The notes beneath the pieces are model-generated. The model was given only the letters and a program-made list of their open reading frames with translations, was not told the origin of the DNA and searched no databases. Source: Planctomycetota bacterium (GTDB lineage Bacteria > Planctomycetota > Planctomycetia > Planctomycetales > Planctomycetaceae). Taken from it: a stretch of DNA of 35,355 nucleotides. A program made the position numbers and the translations under genes. This document shows positions 26,169 to 34,804 of the stretch, piece by piece. Numbering within the stretch: position 1 is the stretch's first letter; the number at the start of each line of letters is the position of its first letter. The DNA lies in the NCBI GenBank assembly GCA_024277145.1, contig JAJRVU010000195.1, positions 1 through 35,355 of the forward strand. The letters run 5' to 3'.

Positions 26169-26717
26169 AGTAGCCCGAAACCCTTCGAATTATCACATGC
26201 AAAAAAAGTGAATATGAACAAACACAAAATCACAATAAATGGCTTGAAACAATTTAGAGAAAACTTGTGAAAGGCAGAAACTACGGAATGATTTGGGCAG
26301 GACCTGTTTTACAACAGATTGAAATCAAATATTAATGCTATTTAGTCTGGCAACAAACATACCGAAGTTCTGGCAATCTACACACTCTTAGTTTCAAGCT
26401 TGTATTAAAGCTTTTTTTTAAGAAGTCGCTGTTAGCCAGCCGCAGGTTAATCCCTGGGATTGTTGAAACGACTCAGGATTAATCTTCAAACCTAATTGAT
26501 GACTAATCTCCCTCAACATTAACCTACTATGAACGAACCTGTCTACTGTTTTTTAAGGTTTTTCCCGGATTAAGAAATATTTTAGACAACATTGTCTATT
26601 TATAATAGAAAAAAGTCTCAAAACCCTGTTCCCATCGCCAATCGGTTTAACATTGCAAACAGATGTGGCTCAGATAAAGGATCCTGAGACAGTTAAGTAT
26701 TGATAGCGATTCCAGGT
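26169..26717. other. Gene-free interval upstream of the PSD1 gene
   Basis: These 549 bp hold the presumed promoter of the PSD1/DUF1501 pair at the left and the 3' end of the Gly-rich protein gene at the right. I found no reading frame of note, no tRNA and no clear terminator. A small inverted repeat CTCAG/CTGAG near 26670-26690 lacks a T-tract. Confidence 0.4.
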
Positions 26718-27569
26718 TTATTTATTTAACGCTTCCAAGTTTAATTGACGAACTGATTTTCTACGAGGAATCTCTTTTACGTTTTCAGTTTTTTTATCTG
26801 CCTCTTCTTTATCAATTGCTGCAAAAGTTGCCATCGAAGCAAGTTTTTTCCCCTGGCTGATCTGTGCAGGAGTGAAGTAAGAGTTTCTTCGATTCTTCAT
26901 TTTCGCAGAAAGCTGTGCCCAACTCATTCTGCTAGCCATTCGCCAGATTGCTGCCTGTGCAGCCATGCGGTTAACTTTCGGATTGTTGAGTTCACCCACT
27001 AACACAATCACTGCAGGATTATTCGTAACGGTTTCAATTTTAACGAGTTCATATCTCTTTTTTGAACTTGGTTCTTTTTTACCGTGATTCAGACAGACAG
27101 ATTGATAGGGAACTTTAGCAATTTTACCAGCAGGAATGGAAAAGCCTCCACCACCACCAGCACCACCAAAACCTCCACCACCACCACCACCAACATTTCC
27201 GCCAGTGCTTTGGTTTTGATTACCACCACCACCAGCATTATTGCCACCAACACCAGCACCAAACTGTTTTAAAGTATGCTTAGTGGCAACAGCTTTAGGA
27301 ATTTCAACCGTCAAAGGAGCATCAGATTTATTCTCGATATAAATATTCGCGCTTAAAGAATCCTTCGAAACGACTTTAACTTCAAGAGTGCCATCTTTCA
27401 TACCGTCAAAGACATTCACTACTTTTGCATTTTCATCATACGAAAGCTCTTTAAGAATTCGGTCTTTTCTTTTGCCCTGACCAGCAGTAACTGTCAAACA
27501 TGTGAATAACACAAACGTAAAAACAAATCCAACGTGGGATCGATGTGATCTATTCAAAATGGACAACAT
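26718..27569 (-). CDS. Exported protein with Gly-rich central tract, unknown function
   Basis: A 283-residue protein with a signal peptide (hydrophobic about 13-28, cleavage after VTA). GAGAGGA seven bases upstream supports the ATG. A beta-rich N-terminal part (about 40-100) with DGTLEVKVVSKDSLSANIYIENKS resembles a small immunoglobulin-like or envelope domain. Residues 104-143 are a glycine-rich tract with runs of up to seven Gly, encoded by repetitive GGT/GGA codons. The C-terminal half contains a single Cys (VCLNHGKKEP) and helical segments with MAAQAAIWRMASRMSW. I know no named family with certainty; similar proteins appear to be planctomycete-specific. It is flanked by gene-free intervals of over 500 bp on both sides, so it is a single-gene transcript. 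Confidence 0.8.
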   Translation of the reverse strand: MLSILNRSHRSHVGFVFTFVLFTCLTVTAGQGKRKDRILKELSYDENAKVVNVFDGMKDGTLEVKVVSKDSLSANIYIENKSDAPLTVEIPKAVATKHTLKQFGAGVGGNNAGGGGNQNQSTGGNVGGGGGGGFGGAGGGGGFSIPAGKIAKVPYQSVCLNHGKKEPSSKKRYELVKIETVTNNPAVIVLVGELNNPKVNRMAAQAAIWRMASRMSWAQLSAKMKNRRNSYFTPAQISQGKKLASMATFAAIDKEEADKKTENVKEIPRRKSVRQLNLEALNK

Positions 27570-28278
27570 AAACTCGTCCTCTCAATCTTTCGTAAAAAGC
27601 AAACATACTCACTTCAGGAATGAGACCAATGATCTCAAACAATTTTTAAAAAGCTCTCACTCAGAAAAACTAAATGATGCTCAACCAATATATGTATTTT
27701 ATTAAAAGAGACTCTTAACGATCAATCAGAAAACCAGAATTCCTGGCTATTTGATAATTCTTCCTCTCTTAAGGAATCAAAAATGGTATTTCCAAAATAT
27801 TTTATTTGATCAAATCAAACGTAAATGGCCCTATTAATCCTCTATGGAATAATAGGAACCATGAGAGCTTTACGTAATCCTATCATATCCAAACAAACAA
27901 GCCAGATACAATTAAATACTTATTATTAAGTGTTAAATTAATTCTGAATCGACGAATAAGACAGAATAATAATTCAGAAGTCAGAAGAATCACTCTTAAT
28001 TGCCAATGAAACAAGACTACCCTGTGACAACCAGTATACATAACAACATCTACAAAGGGCGATTTCATGAATACATATCATGAACAAATCGCATTATGCC
28101 GATAATTCCAGTTAGGTAAAAAGGGGACTTTTCAGGTCTTCTTTATCAATTGAAAACAGACAAGGCTGATCAAACAAGCTTTGTTGAATTAGATTATCAG
28201 TTGATTCATTCGCTTTACGGGGGGTTTGGATTGAGCATTTAAGAACTGCTTGATCTGATTATTTTTTTAAATAATAGA
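27570..28278. other. Longest gene-free interval, AT-rich
   Basis: About 709 bp between divergent genes. A 61-codon minus-strand frame at 27883-28068 has no ribosome binding site and no family resemblance, so I leave it out. A weak 7-bp stem (CAAGGCT / AGCTTTG) lies near 28160-28185. I found no RNA gene or confident promoter. Confidence 0.4.
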
Positions 28279-29022
28279 GTGATATTGATCGTGCTATCCA
28301 CAAAACAAATATTCTCATGGATACGTAGCTTTGTCCATCCTGCTTTTTTATCAATCATGATTTGTGGCTGCGCTATTCCTTATCAAGTTAAGATAACACA
28401 AAACGGTTCCCCCAAATACGACAAGGTTGATATACAATATCAAACACATTCATCAAGGGATGCATTTAAACCACCTGAAGCTGATCAAGTTGAATTAGTT
28501 GACTACAAAACCGATGGCAAGAATGAAAAAGATCCGACCCAGTGGACAAAATCAAATTTATTGATTCAATACCCCCACCCTGAAGGTAAAAAAGGAATTG
28601 CCCTTGCCACGTTATCGATGACACAGGCATCTTTTAATTCTTTGCACGAAGAACTTAACGAAGAGTTTCAACAAGGATTAAAAAGGTCCAAAGATAACGA
28701 TTCTTCGAAGACAAAATCTCACAACTCTCACTCATCAAAAGGAAATAGTTCTACTTCAATCAAAGAAGAAATCTGGAAGTGGGAACTTCCGAAAGAACAA
28801 TTGGATTTGCTCATCCTGGAATTGTCTAAAAGTGGATTTTTTGATAATCAATCACGCCCCATTGGTGAGACTTACCTTTCAATACAGATTGATAAAGGTA
28901 ACCTCGCTAAAAAATGGACGCAAGAACCACGGCTGGAAGATTTTATAAAACGAATCTACGAAAACGGATCGCTTGATAGTTTTAATACAGAAGCTTCCCC
29001 AAAGGAACCAAGTCAGCTTTAA
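28279..29022 (+). CDS. Probable lipoprotein, unknown function
   Basis: A protein of about 247 residues (GTG at 28279; a second GTG at 28291 would remove four residues, and there is no ATG in a suitable place). The N-terminus is basic then hydrophobic and ends in a lipobox-like ICGC (Cys31), so export and lipid anchoring are likely. A polar, Ser/Lys-rich low-complexity stretch lies about 130-165 (SKDNDSSKTKSHNSHSSKGN). The folded part after it has WELPKEQLDLLILELSKSGFF and YLSIQIDKG segments. Such a layout is seen in small planctomycete lipoproteins of unknown role. Its stop codon overlaps the stop codon of aroF on the other strand (shared bases 29019-29022). Confidence 0.7.
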   Translation: MILIVLSTKQIFSWIRSFVHPAFLSIMICGCAIPYQVKITQNGSPKYDKVDIQYQTHSSRDAFKPPEADQVELVDYKTDGKNEKDPTQWTKSNLLIQYPHPEGKKGIALATLSMTQASFNSLHEELNEEFQQGLKRSKDNDSSKTKSHNSHSSKGNSSTSIKEEIWKWELPKEQLDLLILELSKSGFFDNQSRPIGETYLSIQIDKGNLAKKWTQEPRLEDFIKRIYENGSLDSFNTEASPKEPSQL

Positions 29023-30038
29023 ACATCCAGATTGTATCCCAAACTGTTTGCCACAAGTAAACAACGTTGAACAGTTTCCTCGAAGACCTCCAGAGAGATT
29101 GTTTGAGCAGCATCACTAACTGCTTTTGAAGGGTCTGGATGGACTTCAATAATTAAGCCATCACATCCCACAGCGATGGAGGCCTGACTCATTGAAGGAA
29201 TGAGTGATGCAATTCCAGTTCCATGACTCGGATCCACAATGATCGGCAAGTGGGTTCGTTCTTTTAAATAAGGAACTGTGGCCAGTGGCAATGTGAATCG
29301 TGTATGTGTTTCAAAAGAACGAATTCCTCTTTCACATAAAATTACATTATGGTTTCCCTGATCAAGAATATATTCCGCTGCAAGAAGGAATTCATCTATT
29401 GTTGCGGATAATCCTCTTTTCAAGATCACCGGTGTATCAGTTTCGCCAACAGCTTGAAGCAAATGGTAATTCTGCATATTCCTGGCACCAATCTGCAAAA
29501 CGTCTGCATACTTGCAAACCAGATCAACGTGGTCTGTTGTCATCACTTCTGTAACGACTGCAAGCCCTGTTTCATCCCTGGCTTGTGCAAGTAATTTCAA
29601 ACCTTCTTCTTTTAACCCTTGAAATGAATACGGACTGGTTCGAGGTTTGAATGCTCCTCCGCGCAATCCTTTTGCCCCTGTTTTCTTAATGAATCTTGCA
29701 GCTTCCATTATTTGATCTTCACTCTCAACGGAACAAGGACCCGCAATAATTCCGACTTGCCCTCCACCAATTTTAAGATCTCGGGCGGTGATTTGTGAAT
29801 ACTCCAATTTCGTTTCATAGCTTGCAATTTTATAAGAAGCAAGAATTGGAACAACTTTCTCGACATCTTTCAGCGAAGAAAAGAGTTCTTCTGTCCCCTC
29901 TTTTTTCTCTCCGATTGCTGCAATAACGGTTCTTTTCGTTCCCAGTATCACCTGAGCCTTTAACCCCATAGACTCCACACGTTGAACAATGGAATCTATT
30001 TTTATTTCGCTTGTATTCGGTTTTAAAACAATAATCAT
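29019..30038 (-). CDS. aroF: 3-deoxy-7-phosphoheptulonate synthase (DAHP synthase, AroF/KDO8P-type I-beta)
   Basis: A 339-residue cytoplasmic enzyme that condenses phosphoenolpyruvate with erythrose 4-phosphate, the first step of the shikimate pathway. An N-terminal ferredoxin-like regulatory domain (about 1-70) precedes the TIM barrel, as in the Thermotoga-type class I-beta enzymes. Motifs are GPCSVES with metal Cys102, [29 protein letters not shown] and VDPSHGTG. The ATG at 30038 (MIIVLKP) is preferred over a TTG six bases upstream: it has GGAAG at a workable distance and matches family N-termini. No other aromatic-pathway gene is near. Its stop overlaps that of the convergent lipoprotein gene, so there is no room for a separate terminator. 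Confidence 0.97.
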   Translation of the reverse strand: MIIVLKPNTSEIKIDSIVQRVESMGLKAQVILGTKRTVIAAIGEKKEGTEELFSSLKDVEKVVPILASYKIASYETKLEYSQITARDLKIGGGQVGIIAGPCSVESEDQIMEAARFIKKTGAKGLRGGAFKPRTSPYSFQGLKEEGLKLLAQARDETGLAVVTEVMTTDHVDLVCKYADVLQIGARNMQNYHLLQAVGETDTPVILKRGLSATIDEFLLAAEYILDQGNHNVILCERGIRSFETHTRFTLPLATVPYLKERTHLPIIVDPSHGTGIASLIPSMSQASIAVGCDGLIIEVHPDPSKAVSDAAQTISLEVFEETVQRCLLVANSLGYNLDV

Positions 30039-30239
30039 TTCCAAAACTTCCGTATTTAAAAATCACAATGCAACAAATAATAAAAACATCTCATTTCATC
30101 TCTTGTCACAAAATCTATTCAAAAATCCCTGAAACCATCAAGATAAAAGGGCTTATAAATTAAACGACTTATCCTTCAGAAGTAGTACCTTGATAGAACC
30201 ATGCGCAAATCACTAAATCTGCGAGACCACGCGACACCA

Positions 30240-30962
30240 TTATTCATCTTTCATTTTCTTGAGAGCTTTAATTTCTTTTTGAGTCAGTTTTCTCAGCCGA
30301 ATATTTTTTAAAGCTGCTTTTGTTCGCCAGGTTGCAAAACCAAGAGGCTTACAAAGTTCTGATTCCAATCTTAATGAAATCAGTCGATTTGAATAATCCA
30401 CATCAATCAAATGTTTTTTATCCAACCAGGCATCAATCTGATCATCAGTAACTCTCAGTTTAATGTGATACCATTTCTTATTTTTAAATTCGTAATGATC
30501 TGCACTATCATTTTCAGATGCATCCATGCCATCCAGACAAGACAGCCCACAAAGCCCACCTCCCCATCCACCAAGAATGAGTGCACAGAAATCTTTTTTG
30601 ACAGGAAAAGTCAATCCACAGAAAAAATCAGATCCTTCCACTCTCATTGCATCAAAAGTTATCTCGTAGTTTGATTTTGGTATTTCACCTTTATAAATTG
30701 TTCCATTCATGTCGTTCCCGACACCGATTATCAATTGTCCATTTTTTACAGATACGTCCTGCTTTGTTCCGAAATCGACAATCTCCCATTTCTTCAAAGT
30801 TTTCCCATCAAACAGAAGAACTCCTTTTTCAATCTGTTGATTTCCCTTTGCCTTTTCCGAATTATCTTTTTTTGATTCTTCCGCTTGAACAAAAACCAAT
30901 GCAACCAAGCAAATGCAACCTGCTGCAAACAAATATTTGATATGCGTGAATATTGAATTCAT
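30240..30962 (-). CDS. Exported DUF1080 (3-keto-disaccharide hydrolase domain) protein
   Basis: A 240-residue protein. The ATG at 30962 gives a clean signal peptide (MNSIFTHIKYLFAAGCICLV, cleavage after VQA near 27). A longer frame to 31139 would add a Cys/Arg-rich stretch with no counterpart and is rejected. The mature protein is one DUF1080 domain (PF06439), a laminarinase-like jelly roll: GVLLFDGKTLKKWEIV, VKNGQLIIG, NYEITFDAMRVEGSDFFCGL, KKWYHIKLRVTDDQIDAWLD, GFATWRTKAALKNIRLRKL. Some members act on 3-keto-glycosides; others may only bind glycans. GAGG lies about 13 bases upstream of the ATG. It is divergent from the GGDEF gene and separate from aroF (201 bp). Confidence 0.9.
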   Translation of the reverse strand: MNSIFTHIKYLFAAGCICLVALVFVQAEESKKDNSEKAKGNQQIEKGVLLFDGKTLKKWEIVDFGTKQDVSVKNGQLIIGVGNDMNGTIYKGEIPKSNYEITFDAMRVEGSDFFCGLTFPVKKDFCALILGGWGGGLCGLSCLDGMDASENDSADHYEFKNKKWYHIKLRVTDDQIDAWLDKKHLIDVDYSNRLISLRLESELCKPLGFATWRTKAALKNIRLRKLTQKEIKALKKMKDE

Positions 30963-31019
30963 TAACAATTTGCGACCTCTTCTATTTCTATAATCTAAAA
31001 AGCAATTGTATTTGTAACC

Positions 31020-31025
31020 ATTATA
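31020..31025 (-). promoter_or_regulatory. Candidate -10 box (TATAAT) for the DUF1080 gene
   Basis: A perfect TATAAT on the minus strand lies 57 bp upstream of the DUF1080 start. A second perfect copy is at 31090-31095 in the same orientation, and both are followed by G. No matching -35 element was seen at 16-18 bp, so this is a weak call. The 198-bp divergent region also has to drive the GGDEF gene. Confidence 0.3.
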
Positions 31026-31160
31026 ACGATTGCACCGACGACTGCAGGCATAATGCACATCTGGTCTCAATCCTGCAGTTAGTCCCCTCATTATAACCAT
31101 TCCTGAGCTAGGTTTTCTACACATCTTGCTATACCACACTTGGTTTTAAGGAATATTGAA

Positions 31161-32921
31161 TTGGGAAGCTTGTTAGCCTATTCAGGTTACTGGATAGTTT
31201 TTTTATCAGAGGTATTTATAAATACAAATATCCTCGCACTAACCAGCATTTGCGTTTTATTTGCTTTACTGCAGGTAATCTGGACGAGAAAGCTATGTCT
31301 TAAGCGAATAGAACTGGAAGAAGAGCTGGCTGAAGCATTCCAGGATTTGAAATATTCAAGAGATGAGAACCAGTTCAATATTCACGAAAATAAATTATTA
31401 AGTGAATTCTTTCAGGTCGAAGACCATACAAAAGCTCTGAGCATTCTTCTTAAACGATTTTCTCCTAACTCCGCAGCGGAATTATCCGGTTTTGTTTTTC
31501 TGGATGAGAATGAAACAATTCTCTTCAAAAGCAGAGGAATAAGTAATGAATCAAAAATGTCATTCAGGCTGGACAAATCTCTTATCAAAAATGCTAAAAA
31601 AAGAGATGTCGTGATTCTTAAAGAAAAAGAACTTCGATCAAGCGAAATATTTCGATCTTTTTCTGCGAAAGACAGGAAGAAAACACAAACCCTTTACCTT
31701 TTTGATGTGTCGACAGAATCAAATCATCTAGGCGTATTCTTCACAACGACACTCTACCCAGCGATCGGCACAATAGAAAATCAATTGAATTTCACGAGCC
31801 AGATACTTTCATTTCTCGCAATTCTTTTGAAACGTACCATGATGAATAGCGAGAATCAGAAAGAACTCAAACAAACAAAAGAAATTCTGGAACTGTTATC
31901 TATTACGGATAAACATGACATTTCTTCAATGGAAATGACAAAACAATTCCTGGATTGTTTACTCAGCCGATTGAATGCAGAACGAATATCGACATATGTC
32001 AGCACTTCTGAAATCCAGCACCCTGTTCGGCCATTGGTCAGAACAAAACACCTGATACAGGCAAGCTTTCAGAATAACTGGGAAGAATATGAAGATGAAC
32101 TCGCAATCCTCGCCAGCCAATTCCATAAGGGAATGATCATTGATTCGCCAACTCTTCGTGATTGCGGAATCCGATCATTAATTCGATCTGCCTTAACGAT
32201 ACCGATGATTCATAAATCAACACGTATTGGTGAGATTGTTATTACCCGAAAAGATAAACACCTTTTCACTGACGAAGAATTTGAACTAGCAGAATGGGCA
32301 GGAAAACATCTTGCATCTACGATATCGCGAATCATCAACCAGGCAACAGTTGCTAAAGAAGCACGTGTCGATCAATTGACGCAGCTATCTAACCGTCGCG
32401 AATTTGATGAAGAAATCATCAAAGCCTTAAACAATGCAAAGGAAAAATCCAACGAATGTGCACTCCTGTTTTGTGATATTGATCATTTCAAGAAAGTGAA
32501 TGACACTTACGGTCATCAGTTCGGGGATGATGTCCTCAGGGGAACAGCAGAAATCATCAGGGAAGAAATTAAAAAAATCCGTTCCACAGATCGGGCGATC
32601 ATGGCTCGATACGGCGGAGAAGAATTTGCACTGCTTCTTCCGGGAGTTTCTTCACAGGGTGCATTCCGAATTGCAAACACGATACGTCAAAAGATTGAAG
32701 AAAAAACTTACCAAATCGGAAGCGAAGTAGTCAATGTGACTATCAGCATAGGGACTGCCATCTATCCAACCCAGGCATCCAATGTGAAAGAACTGATTTC
32801 GAATGCAGACTCAGCAGTCTATCAGGCAAAAGATGAGGGTAGAAACCGTGTCGTCCAGATTACGACATCTCAATCATCAACAATTGGGAAGTCGCCAGAA
32901 AACAGAACTTCTTTCCGGTAA
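31161..32921 (+). CDS. GGDEF diguanylate cyclase with N-terminal membrane segments and GAF-like domains
   Basis: A protein of about 586 residues. The preferred start is the TTG at 31161, with AAGGA eight bases before it; a TTG at 31140 adds seven residues, and no ATG is available. Two hydrophobic segments (about 3-20 and 24-41) are followed by a coiled segment (IELEEELAEAFQDLK). Two GAF-like sensor regions come next (about 75-205 and 245-390). The GGDEF domain starts near DQLTQLSNRREFDEE and contains LFCDIDHFKKVNDTYGHQFGD and an intact active-site GGEEF at 485-489. This predicts synthesis of cyclic di-GMP in response to an unknown cytoplasmic signal. The inhibitory RxxD is displaced: RSTD at 474-477 is seven rather than five residues from GGEEF. 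No EAL domain is present. Confidence 0.93.
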   Translation: MGSLLAYSGYWIVFLSEVFINTNILALTSICVLFALLQVIWTRKLCLKRIELEEELAEAFQDLKYSRDENQFNIHENKLLSEFFQVEDHTKALSILLKRFSPNSAAELSGFVFLDENETILFKSRGISNESKMSFRLDKSLIKNAKKRDVVILKEKELRSSEIFRSFSAKDRKKTQTLYLFDVSTESNHLGVFFTTTLYPAIGTIENQLNFTSQILSFLAILLKRTMMNSENQKELKQTKEILELLSITDKHDISSMEMTKQFLDCLLSRLNAERISTYVSTSEIQHPVRPLVRTKHLIQASFQNNWEEYEDELAILASQFHKGMIIDSPTLRDCGIRSLIRSALTIPMIHKSTRIGEIVITRKDKHLFTDEEFELAEWAGKHLASTISRIINQATVAKEARVDQLTQLSNRREFDEEIIKALNNAKEKSNECALLFCDIDHFKKVNDTYGHQFGDDVLRGTAEIIREEIKKIRSTDRAIMARYGGEEFALLLPGVSSQGAFRIANTIRQKIEEKTYQIGSEVVNVTISIGTAIYPTQASNVKELISNADSAVYQAKDEGRNRVVQITTSQSSTIGKSPENRTSFR

Positions 32922-32988
32922 TAGTTTACCCTGAGGCAATAGCCTTCTTCGTATTGCAATTTTCCATAATGTCTCATACAGAGTTCAC

Positions 32989-33166
32989 GTAGGACCTGCT
33001 GTGCAGACCAATGATTATTACTGAACGGTGAAGGTAGTCCTTCTTATGCCTTCAGCACCCAACCAACAAGTTGGTCGGGCCATCTTTTGTCTGTTCAAAT
33101 AACACTTTGTGCCTTACTGCCTTCGTGTTAAATTCTTAATCATGTCAGGCTACAGCACTGACCGAC
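32989..33166. repeat. Second cluster of GTAG-type palindromes, degenerate
   Basis: 32989-33009 matches the unit at 2719-2739 with two changes (GTAG head, inner stem CTGC-TGT-GCAG intact). 33063-33076 is a perfect palindrome ACCAAC-AA-GTTGGT. 33144-33166 matches the unit at 2806-2827 apart from one inserted A and a changed head (CGAC for CTAC). The order of units resembles the first cluster. The last unit ends 13 bp from the stop of the ceramidase-like gene, just as the first cluster lies just past the sulfatase stop. Confidence 0.7.
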
Positions 33167-33179
33167 TGCAACTCTTTAT

Positions 33180-34538
33180 TTATTTCTTCTGCTCAGTGAT
33201 GGAGTTCACCAATTTGTGAACCGCATCGACAATCTGGTCTTCCAGTCCCGCTTTCCATTTCGTTGGCTGCTGATAATAAACCATCGCACCTGCTCCTTCA
33301 TATCCTCCTTCTTTCAACACACGTTCAGAAGGAATGTAAGCAAGCCCATCATTGGAATACCCTGCGACCCAAGTTTTCTCTTTTCCGAGTTCCTTTTTCA
33401 ATCGAATTGCATAATCAACAACCACTTCACCACCGAGCGTAATCCAGTTGATATCATTCCCCAGATTCCAAACTTGAACGGGGTACGGTCGAGAAGTCGG
33501 AACATGGCCGAGTACTTTGACTTCTTTCAATATATTGATCGCACGCATTCGTTTATGGAAATTTTTTCCTTTGGCTTCTGCTTCAAACTGCTCCACAGGT
33601 GGTAGCTTGTCGAATGCAAGATCAATTTCAGTAAATCGAGTAGCAAGGGTTGGCTCTACTTTTTTCATTTTCTGATTAACGACATCATCCACAGAGACAG
33701 CCAGCATGTGCCCATATTTTTTTGCCAACTCTACAGTTCTTCGGGGGAGTGGGTTTTGGTCAGCACCACAACCTGCAAAAAACAAAGCAACGGAACCGGG
33801 ATACATTTCTTCCAGATATTTACTTGAAAAGCCAGCATAGTCGCCCGACCATTGGAATAAACTGAGAACGGTGCAATGGCAGGCATATCCATAAATCAAA
33901 CCCCTCACCTTCTGGCCATCAGTTGATGAAATTTTCAAAACAGGGACATCATGATCGTAAGGACCTTCACCGATGGGAGGTCGACGGTTGACAGCAAATC
34001 GGCACGTTCCCTGCCCGGATTCCACCAAAGCTGATTTTTTATCTTTGACAGCCCGGTCAACCGTTTCCAGAACAGTTTTATTCAACCATGCTTGGTATTC
34101 ATAGATTTGTTTCCAGGCTGCATCAGGATCTGGATACTTATAGATATAACTCAGTCGATCATCCAAAGCGGGAGCGGAATGCGTGTGGGAGCTGTTTAAA
34201 ATCACGGAAGCACGCGGAATTCCATATTTCTTATTGATGGCAGTCGTCAATGCAACAGCCATTTTTTTAGGTACGGAAATCAAATCCAACGCAATAAAAA
34301 CACCTTCAGTGCCGGCTTCATCTTCCAGAACCGAGACTCGAACATAAACATCCAATATTTTTCCGTTAGCAGGTTTGTCTCGACTTCCATATCCCGACAT
34401 GAACATGAATTCTTCAGGCGTAATCACAGATTTTGCAAAACCAGCTTTCCAACCTTCTCCCATCACGTAAGCAGTATTAGTTCCCACGCTAATGAGTATA
34501 ATCAGAACTAAAGGTATTCGGGATATTTTGAAATTCAT
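33180..34538 (-). CDS. Exported neutral/alkaline ceramidase N-terminal-domain-like protein
   Basis: A 452-residue protein. The ATG at 34538 has AAGG seven bases upstream and gives a signal peptide ending near residue 26; a longer frame to 34568 adds ten residues. The fold is that of the neutral ceramidase N-terminal domain: WKAGFAKSVITP at the start, the metal-site NSSHTHSAP (His118, His120), YACHCTVL (His221), GGEVVVDYA and GYSNDGLAYIPS. Neutral ceramidases hydrolyse the amide of ceramide with a Ser in a G-D-x-S-P segment. The matching place here reads GADQNP (258-263), without that Ser. The metal ligands seem kept, so a metal-dependent hydrolase of another substrate is likely. Planctomycetes have many such paralogues beside sugar-catabolism genes. 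It is divergent from the UxaA-type gene. Confidence 0.88.
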   Translation of the reverse strand: MNFKISRIPLVLIILISVGTNTAYVMGEGWKAGFAKSVITPEEFMFMSGYGSRDKPANGKILDVYVRVSVLEDEAGTEGVFIALDLISVPKKMAVALTTAINKKYGIPRASVILNSSHTHSAPALDDRLSYIYKYPDPDAAWKQIYEYQAWLNKTVLETVDRAVKDKKSALVESGQGTCRFAVNRRPPIGEGPYDHDVPVLKISSTDGQKVRGLIYGYACHCTVLSLFQWSGDYAGFSSKYLEEMYPGSVALFFAGCGADQNPLPRRTVELAKKYGHMLAVSVDDVVNQKMKKVEPTLATRFTEIDLAFDKLPPVEQFEAEAKGKNFHKRMRAINILKEVKVLGHVPTSRPYPVQVWNLGNDINWITLGGEVVVDYAIRLKKELGKEKTWVAGYSNDGLAYIPSERVLKEGGYEGAGAMVYYQQPTKWKAGLEDQIVDAVHKLVNSITEQKK

Positions 34539-34804
34539 TGTGAAGCCTTTTCTCACGGACAAAATCAATCAGGAATGTTTACGAATTATTTTTCTTTATG
34601 CAATTTTTCTTATTACCAGCTTAACATTGAAGCATGTTACTTTAGAATAGGCAATACAATACTCTTTGAGTTATTTTTTACATTTATTATTCCCGATCCC
34701 GTAAAAAAAATGAACGCTATTTAATAAGCGATATTCAGATTTCTCGATCGGGACACTAAAACACAACACGATCCTTAAGCATATCAGATTTGGACTATTC
34801 CCTT

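Noticed and set aside
27883-28068. A 61-codon minus-strand frame in the longest gene-free interval
   Set aside because: No ribosome binding site, no family features, and no neighbouring gene organisation to support it.
30963-31139. N-terminal extension of the DUF1080 protein upstream of the ATG at 30962
   Set aside because: It would place about 59 Cys/Arg-rich residues before a clean signal peptide, and it spans the candidate promoter region.
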